Positions 13,913 to 20,520 of a stretch of DNA of 20,520 bases are shown here, one piece after another. The stretch is from the NCBI GenBank assembly GCA_002730475.1, contig PCAG01000060.1:1-20520 (forward strand), given 5' to 3'. A program made the translations under genes and the position numbers. The notes below the pieces were generated by a model that saw nothing but the letters and a program-made list of their open reading frames with translations, was not told the DNA's origin and did no database searches. Source of the stretch: Spirochaetales bacterium. Lineage in GTDB: Bacteria > Desulfobacterota_D > UBA1144. Numbering within the stretch: the first letter of the stretch is position 1; each line of letters starts with the position of its first letter.

Positions 13913-14947
13913 TTGTTTATATTAGACGAAGGAACACGAATAGTAGTACCAAGAACCGAGTTAACATATCCGGGACATAATATGAAGCTGCATACAAATG
14001 CAGCAAATCCAGAAAAAACTCCTGTTGACCACGTAATGGCCGACTTGGAAGATGCATGTCCTTATGAATTTAAAGGTGATAAGAGTAGGGCTACAATGGT
14101 TGAAGCGTTAAATACTTTAGATTTTGGGAAAAAAGTTATTACAGTAAGACCAAATAATTTGAGATCAGAATTCTTTAGGGGCGACATGGAGGCAGTTTTA
14201 AGTGGCGCAGTTGATAAGTTTCATGGAATTATAATTCCTAAATGTAACGGTCCGGAAGACGTAAAATTAGTTTCAGATACACTTGATGAGTTAGAAGCTA
14301 AAAACGGTTGGAAAACCAAACTGGCAATTGAAGCTTTAATAGAAAGACCCAGAGCTCTTGAATATGCTTTTGACATGGCTAAAGCATCTCAAAGAATGGT
14401 CGGATTAATATTTGGTATTGCTGATTATACAGCTGAACTAGGTGTAGACCCTAGAGCCTGTTTGGATGGTCAAAATGAAGTCTTCTACTATGAAAAGAAA
14501 GCAGTTATTACGGCCGCTAAAGCTGCAGGTCTTCATGCAATTGACAATGTCTATCTCGGCCTTTGGAGAAAAGATGATGCACCTGAACAGATTAAAAAAA
14601 TCGAAGAAGGTTTGAGAAAAAAAGTTGAAGGCTCCGCTCTAATAGGTATGGACGGAACTTGGGTAATCCATCCTCAACAAGCTATTATTTCAAACAATGC
14701 TTTCACTCCAAATGAACAGCAAATTAAAGAAGCAAAGCAGCAATTAGAGTTCTATCACGAAATGGGTGGTGGCTCAATGTTTAATCCTGAAACTGGAGAA
14801 ATGATTGATGAAGCTACAGCGAAGATAGCACTAATGAGAGTATCAAAAGCACATCTTGCTGGATTGGTTGACAAAGAATACTTAGATTCAATGGCAGAAA
14901 GAAGCAAGTCGATTACTGGGTATGACATACTAAGCTCATCTGATTAG
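13913..14947 (+). CDS. mcl: L-malyl-CoA / beta-methylmalyl-CoA lyase (HpcH/HpaI-CitE family)
   Basis: This 344-residue TIM-barrel aldolase has the CitE-type metal and CoA residues: DLEDA (44-48), the substrate Arg in TVRPNN (Arg79), IIPKCNGPEDV (107-117), Glu140 in AIEALIE, and GIADYTAELG (168-177). Mcl cleaves beta-methylmalyl-CoA to glyoxylate and propionyl-CoA and joins or splits malyl-CoA. The start is a TTG at 13913, 8 bases after GGAGG; no ATG offers a full-length product. It lies 22 bases after mcd and 14 bases before ecm on the same strand. A citrate-lyase-beta-like or citramalyl-CoA lyase activity cannot be excluded without the neighbours, but they make Mcl the likely call. Confidence 0.8.
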   Translation: MFILDEGTRIVVPRTELTYPGHNMKLHTNAANPEKTPVDHVMADLEDACPYEFKGDKSRATMVEALNTLDFGKKVITVRPNNLRSEFFRGDMEAVLSGAVDKFHGIIIPKCNGPEDVKLVSDTLDELEAKNGWKTKLAIEALIERPRALEYAFDMAKASQRMVGLIFGIADYTAELGVDPRACLDGQNEVFYYEKKAVITAAKAAGLHAIDNVYLGLWRKDDAPEQIKKIEEGLRKKVEGSALIGMDGTWVIHPQQAIISNNAFTPNEQQIKEAKQQLEFYHEMGGGSMFNPETGEMIDEATAKIALMRVSKAHLAGLVDKEYLDSMAERSKSITGYDILSSSD

Positions 14948-14949
14948 AG

Positions 14950-14955
14950 TATAAT
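14950..14955 (+). promoter_or_regulatory. TATAAT box directly upstream of ecm
   Basis: TATAAT sits in the 14-base gap before ecm, 6 bases from the ATG, where an initiating polymerase would start at the A of the ATG. No Shine-Dalgarno is present in this gap. No -35 hexamer is evident in the end of mcl. Confidence 0.3.
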
Positions 14956-14961
14956 CTTACA

Positions 14962-16923
14962 ATGAGTTCAGCTAAGGATAAGCCATGGATAATGAGAACC
15001 TATGCGGGTCATAGCACCGCAGAAGAATCTAATGCTTTATTTAAGACAAATTTATCCAAAGGACAAACAGGCCTTAGTGTAGCTTTCGATCTTCCAACAC
15101 AAACTGGATATGATTCAGACCATATTCTAGCCAGGGGAGAAGTTGGAAAAGTGGGCGTCCCCATATCTAACATAGAAGATATGGAAACACTCTTCAGGGA
15201 TATCCCGCTAAACAAAATGAATACCTCAATGACAATAAATGCAACAGCAGCCTGGTTGCTTGCATTGTATTGCGCAGCAGCACAGGAAAACGACATTGAA
15301 CTGAAAGAATTACAGGGCACAACTCAGAATGACATACTTAAAGAATATCTTTCAAGAGGAACATACATCTTTCCCCCCCAAGAATCCATAAAATTAATAT
15401 CGGATATGATAGTGTATTGCTATAAGAATATCCCCAAGTGGAACCCTACCAATATATGTAGTTATCATTTACAAGAAGCAGGAGCAACCCCGGTGCAAGA
15501 AATAGCTTTTTCTTTATCGAATGCTATCTGTATTCTCGATGCGGTAAGAGATTCTAAGCAAATACCCGAAAAGGATTTTCCGAAAATTGTTGGACGAATA
15601 TCCTTTTTTGTAAATGCCGGAATAAGATTCGTTGAAGAGCTTTCGAAAATGAGAGCATTTACGGAATTATGGGACGAAATATGTTTAAAAAGATACAATG
15701 TAGATGATCCAAAACTTAGAAGATTTAGATACGGCGTTCAAGTAAATTCGCTTGGTTTAACAGCACAACAACCAGAGAACAATGTTGCAAGAATAATAAT
15801 AGAAATGCTTGCTGTAACTCTAAGCAAAAATGCTAGAGCGAGGGCCATTCAACTTCCAGGATGGAATGAGGCATTAGGTCTTCCGAAACCTTGGGACCAA
15901 CAATGGTCGTTAAGATTTCAACAAATACTGGCCTATGAAACAGATCTTCTAGAATATCCGGATATATTTAATGGATCACCAATTATAGAAAAAAAGGTCA
16001 AAGAGTTAAAAAAAGAAGCCTATAAAGAGATAGGAAAAATCGAGAAAATGGGAGGCGCATCTGTTGCATTGGAAAACGGATACATGAAGGAGTCTTTAGT
16101 TGCGTCACTATCTCAAAGATCGTACGAGATAGAAAATGGTACAAGACGCATTGTTGGAGTCAATTGCTATGAAGAAACCGAAGAATCACCGCTATCCGTA
16201 GATGCATCCATTCAAAAAGTTGATGAAAATGTGGCAAGGGCAAAAATAGATTCGCTTGTACGATATAAACACGATAGAAATCAGAAGACAGTAAAGAGCA
16301 AGCTAGAAAAATTAAAAGAAACTGCAACAAACTCCGAGAATATAATACCTATATCGATAGAATGCGCCTTAGCTGGAATTACAACAGGTGAATGGGCGAA
16401 TACACTAAGAGACGTATTTGGAGAATATAGACCTCCAACTGGCACTTCAGTGTCTGTTGATATAGAAGACGGTGATATTGAGAAAGTTAGAAAAGAAATA
16501 CGCGTTCTAAATAAAAAACTCGGTAAGCCCATAAAGATATTAGTAGGGAAGCCTGGTTTAGATGGTCATTCGAATGGCGCGGAACAAATTGCAGTCCGAG
16601 CACGTGATGTGGGAATGGAAGTAATTTATCATGGAATACGACTTACTCCCGAGGAAATTGTGGGAACAATAGAACAGGAAAATGTAAATTTGGTCGCCCT
16701 CAGCATATTATCGGGATCTCATTTATCCATTGTGCCAAGAATAGTGCAGATGATGAAAGAAAGGGATTTGGACTCAACTCCATTAATTGTAGGAGGTATC
16801 ATTCCCGATGAAGATCATCAAGCACTTAAAAATTTCGGTGTAAAAGCTATTTACACCCCTAAAGATTATTCGTTAAATAGTATAATGTTAGATTTTACAA
16901 AAATAGTTAAAGAAACTGTTTAG
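14962..16923 (+). CDS. ecm: Ethylmalonyl-CoA mutase (coenzyme B12 dependent)
   Basis: This 653-residue mutase combines the barrel domain and a B12 domain in one chain. The barrel holds RTYAGHSTAEESN (12-24), GLSVAFDLPTQTGYDSD (37-53), LQGTTQND (117-124), ICSYHLQEAGATPVQE (165-180) and FRYGVQVNSLG (255-265). The cobalamin domain (about 525-650) has the base-off motif D-x-H-x-x-G (Asp534, His536, Gly539), S-x-L (581-583) and GG (611-612). Many blocks match ethylmalonyl-CoA mutase, including WNEALGLPKPWDQQWS, which separates Ecm from ordinary methylmalonyl-CoA mutase as I recall them. Ecm converts ethylmalonyl-CoA to methylsuccinyl-CoA, the substrate of Mcd encoded two genes upstream. Confidence 0.92.
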   Translation: MSSAKDKPWIMRTYAGHSTAEESNALFKTNLSKGQTGLSVAFDLPTQTGYDSDHILARGEVGKVGVPISNIEDMETLFRDIPLNKMNTSMTINATAAWLLALYCAAAQENDIELKELQGTTQNDILKEYLSRGTYIFPPQESIKLISDMIVYCYKNIPKWNPTNICSYHLQEAGATPVQEIAFSLSNAICILDAVRDSKQIPEKDFPKIVGRISFFVNAGIRFVEELSKMRAFTELWDEICLKRYNVDDPKLRRFRYGVQVNSLGLTAQQPENNVARIIIEMLAVTLSKNARARAIQLPGWNEALGLPKPWDQQWSLRFQQILAYETDLLEYPDIFNGSPIIEKKVKELKKEAYKEIGKIEKMGGASVALENGYMKESLVASLSQRSYEIENGTRRIVGVNCYEETEESPLSVDASIQKVDENVARAKIDSLVRYKHDRNQKTVKSKLEKLKETATNSENIIPISIECALAGITTGEWANTLRDVFGEYRPPTGTSVSVDIEDGDIEKVRKEIRVLNKKLGKPIKILVGKPGLDGHSNGAEQIAVRARDVGMEVIYHGIRLTPEEIVGTIEQENVNLVALSILSGSHLSIVPRIVQMMKERDLDSTPLIVGGIIPDEDHQALKNFGVKAIYTPKDYSLNSIMLDFTKIVKETV

Positions 16924-16927
16924 AGAT

Positions 16928-17611
16928 TTATCTTTCCCGTTTTTTTCCATATCTAATTTCTTCTTCGTAAGTTTGATATTCTTCAATATACTTGTCCTTG
17001 AACTCTTGAAAGCTCCTTGATTCCTCAACAGCTGAATTAACTTCTGATATCAGGACGCTACCATCCTCTTTATCGATAGATAAAAATACTTCTAAATCAT
17101 TATTAATCCATTTGTAGGTCTGAAAAGAATAAATTGAACTTTCTGAGGAAGGAGTTTCGTAGAAATCTATGAGAATTTGATAAACTGCATTAACAATTTC
17201 TTCTAGATTCTCCTCGTTGGATGCATTTATCAAAACTCTTGAAGATAGGAGAATGCCATCAAAGAAATCCACAGTGGAAGAGATATCTCTGTAAGTAAAC
17301 AGATTTTCAGTATCAAATAGAGCACCTTCGAATATATAGGTTTGAATTTTAGATTTCTTCTCCATCCTTCCTTTCTTGTAGTCAAATCCCTTATCGCGTA
17401 TAAGTTGCCTTACCTCTTTTGTTGATAAAGCGAAATTGAAACCTGTTATTAGCTCCTTATCTACTTGGGATGAGTCTATCTGTTGACCCGATGTCTTGTC
17501 AGGCATTAGCCAATCGGGCCTTTTGTTCCATTTCTCAGACATCCAGGAGCAACTAAGTGTAAAAGAAGTAAGAAATAGAAATAATAAAATACGTTTTAGT
17601 TTTATTGTCAT
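16928..17611 (-). CDS. Unknown lipoprotein
   Basis: This 227-residue protein has a signal sequence (KLKRILLFLFLTSFTLSC) ending in a lipidation-type cysteine at residue 21. The mature part is charged and Ser/Glu-rich, has no further conspicuous motif, and ends in a highly charged tail (EEEIRYGKKRER). I recognise no family; an outer-membrane or periplasmic structural role is a guess. The ATG at 17611 is preferred to the in-frame TTG at 17620 because it places the basic n-region correctly. It follows the next upstream gene by 9 bases, so the two form an operon. Its stop is only 4 bases from the convergent ecm stop, leaving no room for a terminator. Confidence 0.65.
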   Translation of the reverse strand: MTIKLKRILLFLFLTSFTLSCSWMSEKWNKRPDWLMPDKTSGQQIDSSQVDKELITGFNFALSTKEVRQLIRDKGFDYKKGRMEKKSKIQTYIFEGALFDTENLFTYRDISSTVDFFDGILLSSRVLINASNEENLEEIVNAVYQILIDFYETPSSESSIYSFQTYKWINNDLEVFLSIDKEDGSVLISEVNSAVEESRSFQEFKDKYIEEYQTYEEEIRYGKKRER

Positions 17612-17620
17612 TACAAACAA

Positions 17621-17971
17621 TCACCATCTATCTCGTGGTGAGCCTGGCCTATATACATTTTCGACATCTTGATCTGGCACATTATGCAATGTGTCAGCAT
17701 CGTTGTTCACTGAATTTCCTGCTGTCTCTGAATCTTTATGGGCTGGATTCTCCTTTTTAGTCTTTTTGTGCTTTATATTAACCGTTCGTTTATGATGGTC
17801 AATTTTATCCTCTTTCTTGTTATAATTCCACTTTTCTCGAGGTGATTGTGTTGAAGCAAAAACCGGAGCATCATTGCTACTTAAAGCACAATATCCGTTA
17901 GTAAAGCAAAAAACGAAAAAAAACCACCCGAAAATGCCTGTAAATACAGTACATAGTATTTTTTTATTCAT
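17621..17971 (-). CDS. Small exported protein of unknown function with repeated SPR(E/D)(K/R)W motif
   Basis: Starting at the ATG at 17971 the protein has 116 residues, with a signal peptide (MNKKILCTVFTG, then a strongly aromatic/hydrophobic core, then GYCA) and a short, very hydrophilic mature region rich in Lys, His, Asp and Asn that is likely disordered. Two copies of the same hexapeptide frame it: SPREKW early in the mature part and SPRDRW as the last six residues. An alternative start at 17986 adds five residues. No family is recognised. It is the first gene of a pair with the lipoprotein downstream (9-base gap) and is divergent from the TonB-C gene. Confidence 0.6.
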   Translation of the reverse strand: MNKKILCTVFTGIFGWFFFVFCFTNGYCALSSNDAPVFASTQSPREKWNYNKKEDKIDHHKRTVNIKHKKTKKENPAHKDSETAGNSVNNDADTLHNVPDQDVENVYRPGSPRDRW

Positions 17972-18014
17972 AATATAATGATACATTCTAAAAAATAAAT
18001 TAAAATTTCAATAG

Positions 18015-18812
18015 ATGAAAGTCTTGTTAAATAAATTAAGAAAGAGAATATTTTTATTTTTATCTGTTCTAATACATCTGATTATTTTCATCTTAGCAGT
18101 CCTACTTAATGATATAAGTTTTTTTTATAAGAAACCGTTGAAATATATCGAAATAACAGAAATAGAATCTCAATATAACGAAGAAGATAGTAATGCGAAG
18201 AGACTAGCGAAAAAGACAAATAAGGCAAAAAAAGAAACAGTACAAGACAATAATTTTAGAAATTACAACAAGCCCTCACCTAGACAAGACGAAAAAAAGT
18301 TCTCCAAGAAGAGTACCGAGAAGAAGTTGAAGAAAAATAAAGAAGTCGACGCACTCAGAGAATCGAATCAAGAATTAAGCAAAGAAGATAAAATTAAAGA
18401 AGCAAAAATCGATTCTCCCGAAGTAAGAAAAAGTATATTTCAACCTCCATTGTCTCATCCGAAATTAGAGACTGAAGAAACTGTCGATCTCAACACAAAG
18501 GAGTTTAAATATATATCGTATTTTTTAAAAATAAAAAGAAAAATTCAAATGGTTTGGTCGTACCCAAGAGATTCATACAACCGAGGTGAGGCAGGGAAAG
18601 TTCTTGTTATGATGTCTCTCGATAGTACGGGCAAATTAGTTGGCGTTTCGATATTAAAGTCCTCCGGATTCGAACGTCTTGATAAAGAAGCAACATCAGC
18701 AATAATAACGGCAGCTCCATATCCACCATTTCCTCAGTCATGGGGAGCGTTGAAAAAATTAAATATTAGGGTTGTATTCGCATATATGCCGAACACATGG
18801 AATTTTAGATAA
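18015..18812 (+). CDS. TonB C-terminal-domain protein (TonB/TolA-like)
   Basis: This 265-residue protein has the TonB/TolA layout: a short cytoplasmic N-terminus, one membrane helix (about residues 11-33, including LSVLIHLIIF with the His typical of TonB helices), a long charged Lys/Glu/Ser-rich spacer (about 45-165) that would cross the periplasm, and a C-terminal TonB domain (about 175-262). The last shows KIQMVWSYP, GKVLVMMSLDSTGKLV, SGFERLDKEATSAI and PYPPFP. It would take energy from an ExbB/ExbD pair to outer-membrane partners. No Shine-Dalgarno precedes the ATG; TAAAAT (18001-18006) ends 8 bases before it. The gene overlaps convergent purM by 8 bases. Confidence 0.85.
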   Translation: MKVLLNKLRKRIFLFLSVLIHLIIFILAVLLNDISFFYKKPLKYIEITEIESQYNEEDSNAKRLAKKTNKAKKETVQDNNFRNYNKPSPRQDEKKFSKKSTEKKLKKNKEVDALRESNQELSKEDKIKEAKIDSPEVRKSIFQPPLSHPKLETEETVDLNTKEFKYISYFLKIKRKIQMVWSYPRDSYNRGEAGKVLVMMSLDSTGKLVGVSILKSSGFERLDKEATSAIITAAPYPPFPQSWGALKKLNIRVVFAYMPNTWNFR

Positions 18813-19818
18813 TTCTCAATCCTGTTTTCTTAGTTACCTTACCAATTATGTAATATTTCTCTCGTATTGAACGAAAAGATTTTTCTAAAGCAGCTAAATC
18901 TTTTTGTTGGACACACAAGACAAGGCCAATGCCCATGTTAAAAATATTGAACATTTCGCTTAAATGAAGCCTAGAAGATGTTTGAATTAAGTCGAACAAT
19001 TGAGGGATGGGCCAGGAGTTCCTTACTAGTTCAACACCTAAACTTTTAGGAATCATTCTAGGGATATTCCCTACCAAGCCTCCCCCGGTTATATGCGCTA
19101 TCCCTTTAACTTCAAATTTATTTCTAATTTTATTCAGAACATCGAAATATATTCTTGTCGGCTTCATAATAGAATTAATAAACCGCTTATCTTTCAAGTA
19201 ATTATTCTTTTTGGCAAAAAACAGTTTTCTTACAAGAGAATATCCATTCGAATGAATCCCGCTGGAAGGAAGCCCAATTAACAAGTCACCGCTTTTAATT
19301 TTTCTGTTAGTTATCATTTCGTCCTTCTCGACAACACCCACCGCAAAACCTGCAAGATCGAAATCTTTTCCACGATAAACACCGGGGATTTCGGCAGTCT
19401 CACCTCCAATCAATGCACATTCTGATTTAATACATCCCTCAGAAATTCCTTTAATAATTTCGGAATGATATTTGGATTGCAATTTTGATGTCGCTAGATA
19501 ATCAAGAAAAAAAAGAGGAGTTGCGCCAGTACAGAGCAAATCATTCACGCACATAGCAACCAGGTCAATGCCTAATCCTTTTATTTTGTTTGTTCTAATA
19601 CCAATTTCGATTTTACTTCCAACTCCATCGGTACAGGCAACCAACAAGGGTTTTTGGTATTTCTTATTATCTATTGAGAAAAGAGCAGCAAAAGATGTAG
19701 TAGTGCCAACAACATTTTTATTAAGGGTTTTCTTGATGTAGGGCTGAATACTTTGTACGAATTTATCGCCCTCAGCAATATCAACTCCGGAATCTTTATA
19801 AGTAACCTTATCTTTCAT
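18805..19818 (-). CDS. purM: Phosphoribosylformylglycinamidine cyclo-ligase (AIR synthase)
   Basis: This 337-residue enzyme of purine synthesis closes the imidazole ring, converting formylglycinamidine ribonucleotide to aminoimidazole ribonucleotide with ATP. Motifs include YKDSGVDIAEGD at the start, ACTDGVGSK, DLVAMCVNDLL, GGETAEIPG, GLPSSGIHSNGYSLVR and AHITGGGLVGNIPRM, all standard for PurM. The length is normal. It begins 6 bases after the small membrane-protein gene and appears to be the last gene of a minus-strand operon that includes actF, an unusual companion for a purine gene. It ends inside the convergent TonB-C gene. Confidence 0.97.
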   Translation of the reverse strand: MKDKVTYKDSGVDIAEGDKFVQSIQPYIKKTLNKNVVGTTTSFAALFSIDNKKYQKPLLVACTDGVGSKIEIGIRTNKIKGLGIDLVAMCVNDLLCTGATPLFFLDYLATSKLQSKYHSEIIKGISEGCIKSECALIGGETAEIPGVYRGKDFDLAGFAVGVVEKDEMITNRKIKSGDLLIGLPSSGIHSNGYSLVRKLFFAKKNNYLKDKRFINSIMKPTRIYFDVLNKIRNKFEVKGIAHITGGGLVGNIPRMIPKSLGVELVRNSWPIPQLFDLIQTSSRLHLSEMFNIFNMGIGLVLCVQQKDLAALEKSFRSIREKYYIIGKVTKKTGLRII

Positions 19819-19824
19819 TAAGAA

Positions 19825-19974
19825 CTAGTTTACTATACCACCAACAATTCTAATAATCTTCGGAATAAAAGGACCGAGCATTGATATAGTGACCAGTAAA
19901 GCAATAAAACCAAAAACGGCTAAAGCAAAGCCGACTGCCCCAGCTGTTCCAAGCTTGTTATCTTTGGAGTCCAT
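19825..19974 (-). CDS. Small single-helix membrane protein after actF
   Basis: This 49-residue ORF has one hydrophobic helix (about residues 11-35) and a basic segment (PKIIRI) after it. GGAGG lies 9 bases before its ATG. The ATG overlaps the actF stop as TAATG, sharing one base, which is strong evidence for coupled translation. It could be an extra small subunit of alternative complex III or of the oxidase it works with; I do not recognise the sequence, and the link to the complex is inferred from position only. Confidence 0.65.
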   Translation of the reverse strand: MDSKDNKLGTAGAVGFALAVFGFIALLVTISMLGPFIPKIIRIVGGIVN

Positions 19975-20520
19975 TAATGTTTACCTCCTTGGGTTAGTTT
20001 TTTAATTAAGTATTTATCCTTCAAGGGAAAGATAGGAAAATATGCGAGGAATTTGGTGACACATAACAAAAACAGGCATAAAAATCCAAATGAAATCAAT
20101 ATGCTTTCTATACCAAAATAAAAATCGTGTTGCATTATTGAAGGATATATTAATACTATTTTCTCAAGGAACAGCCCCAAGAAAGAAATAGATGCAATTG
20201 TGACCAATGCTGGCTTAACAATTTTTGTTGTTCTAGGTATTAGTGTTACGAAAGGAACAACAAAAACACATGTAATAGTCACCCAGGATAAAGATTTGTA
20301 TGGATCTTCAAAGACTCTGGCACCAATAAAACCTGTTTCCTCAGGCATGTTGGCATACCAGATAGGAAGGAATTGGGAATAAAATAAATATAGCCAAAAT
20401 ACGGAAATACCGAACATTAGCTTAGCGGCGTCATAAAATTGGTACTCAGTTATAACGTTTCCTAGTTGAAATCGATTCGTAAGTATTGAGGAAATAATAA
20501 TTAGTAAGCCAAGAGCGCCC
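19974..20520 (-). CDS. actF: Alternative complex III subunit ActF (3' part)
   Basis: The frame is open from the right edge of the window to the TAA at 19974-19976, giving the last 181 residues of a polytopic membrane protein. The block FWLYLFYSQFLPIWYANMPEETG is the hallmark of ActF, the second quinone-site subunit of the quinol:cytochrome c oxidoreductase called alternative complex III. Three further hydrophobic segments follow. An internal ATG at 20417 is not the true start, because in-frame coding sequence (ending QFYDAAKL) continues upstream of it. The complex passes electrons from quinol to cytochrome c or directly to an oxidase. The other act genes would lie to the right. Confidence 0.85.
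   Translation of the reverse strand, partial: GALGLLIIISSILTNRFQLGNVITEYQFYDAAKLMFGISVFWLYLFYSQFLPIWYANMPEETGFIGARVFEDPYKSLSWVTITCVFVVPFVTLIPRTTKIVKPALVTIASISFLGLFLEKIVLIYPSIMQHDFYFGIESILISFGFLCLFLLCVTKFLAYFPIFPLKDKYLIKKLTQGGKH

Noticed and set aside
20418..20520. Treating the ATG at 20417 as the actF start
   Set aside because: In-frame coding sequence continues to the window edge, and ActF proteins are much longer than 147 residues.
1..20520. Mobile elements, CRISPR arrays or a defence island
   Set aside because: No transposase, integrase, direct-repeat array or defence-type gene is seen, and base composition looks even across the window.

Overview
The window is AT-rich, densely packed chromosomal DNA. 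By eye about a third is G+C, intergenic gaps are mostly short, several neighbouring genes overlap, and the genes form small operons that switch strand often. I see no insertion sequence, phage gene, CRISPR array, tRNA or rRNA. The gene content (ExbB/ExbD and a TonB-C protein, lipoproteins, a Cu/Zn-SOD-fold lipoprotein, and a gene for alternative complex III) points to an aerobic, free-living Gram-negative bacterium, plausibly a marine lineage with a small AT-rich genome. Ethylmalonyl-CoA pathway genes plus alternative complex III plus assimilatory sulfate reduction is an informative combination, but I cannot fix the phylum from it.

Layout. 1-2057 (minus): lysA, exbB and the start of exbD, tightly linked. 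2058-3538 (plus): a 2Fe-2S ferredoxin; a 67-residue protein of unknown function with its own promoter, a strong ribosome-binding site and a folded RNA region ending in a T-tract; a small membrane protein; a glutaredoxin. 3535-7158 (minus): a possible leader peptide, cysD, cysN, trhO and a SodC-like lipoprotein. 7387-8985 (plus): a CysP-type sulfate permease and a PAPS-reductase-type cysH. 9118-10095 (minus): a YbhN/LPG-synthase-type membrane protein. 10214-10786 (plus): an unknown membrane protein behind a good sigma-70-like promoter. 10759-12559 (minus): ppiB and two unknown genes, the second apparently lacking any ATG/GTG/TTG start at its natural 5' end. 12727-16923 (plus): mcd-mcl-ecm. 16928-17971 (minus): two exported proteins of unknown function. 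18015-18812 (plus): a TonB-C protein. 18805-20520 (minus): the 3' part of actF, a 49-residue membrane protein, and purM.

Functional logic. cysD/cysN activate sulfate to APS, cysP would import sulfate, and cysH would reduce the activated sulfate to sulfite; APS kinase and sulfite reductase are not in the window. The mcd-mcl-ecm cluster supplies three ethylmalonyl-CoA-pathway steps for acetyl-CoA assimilation; ccr, mesaconyl-CoA hydratase and epimerase must lie elsewhere. ExbB/ExbD and the TonB-C protein could form one energy-transducing system although they are about 17 kb apart.

The least explained parts are the 67-residue repeat protein with its folded RNA (2418-2850), the apparent AUU-start gene (10759-11505), the SodC-like protein with a damaged zinc site, a branched terminator-like RNA at 8999-9071, and -10 boxes placed exactly where leaderless transcripts would start.
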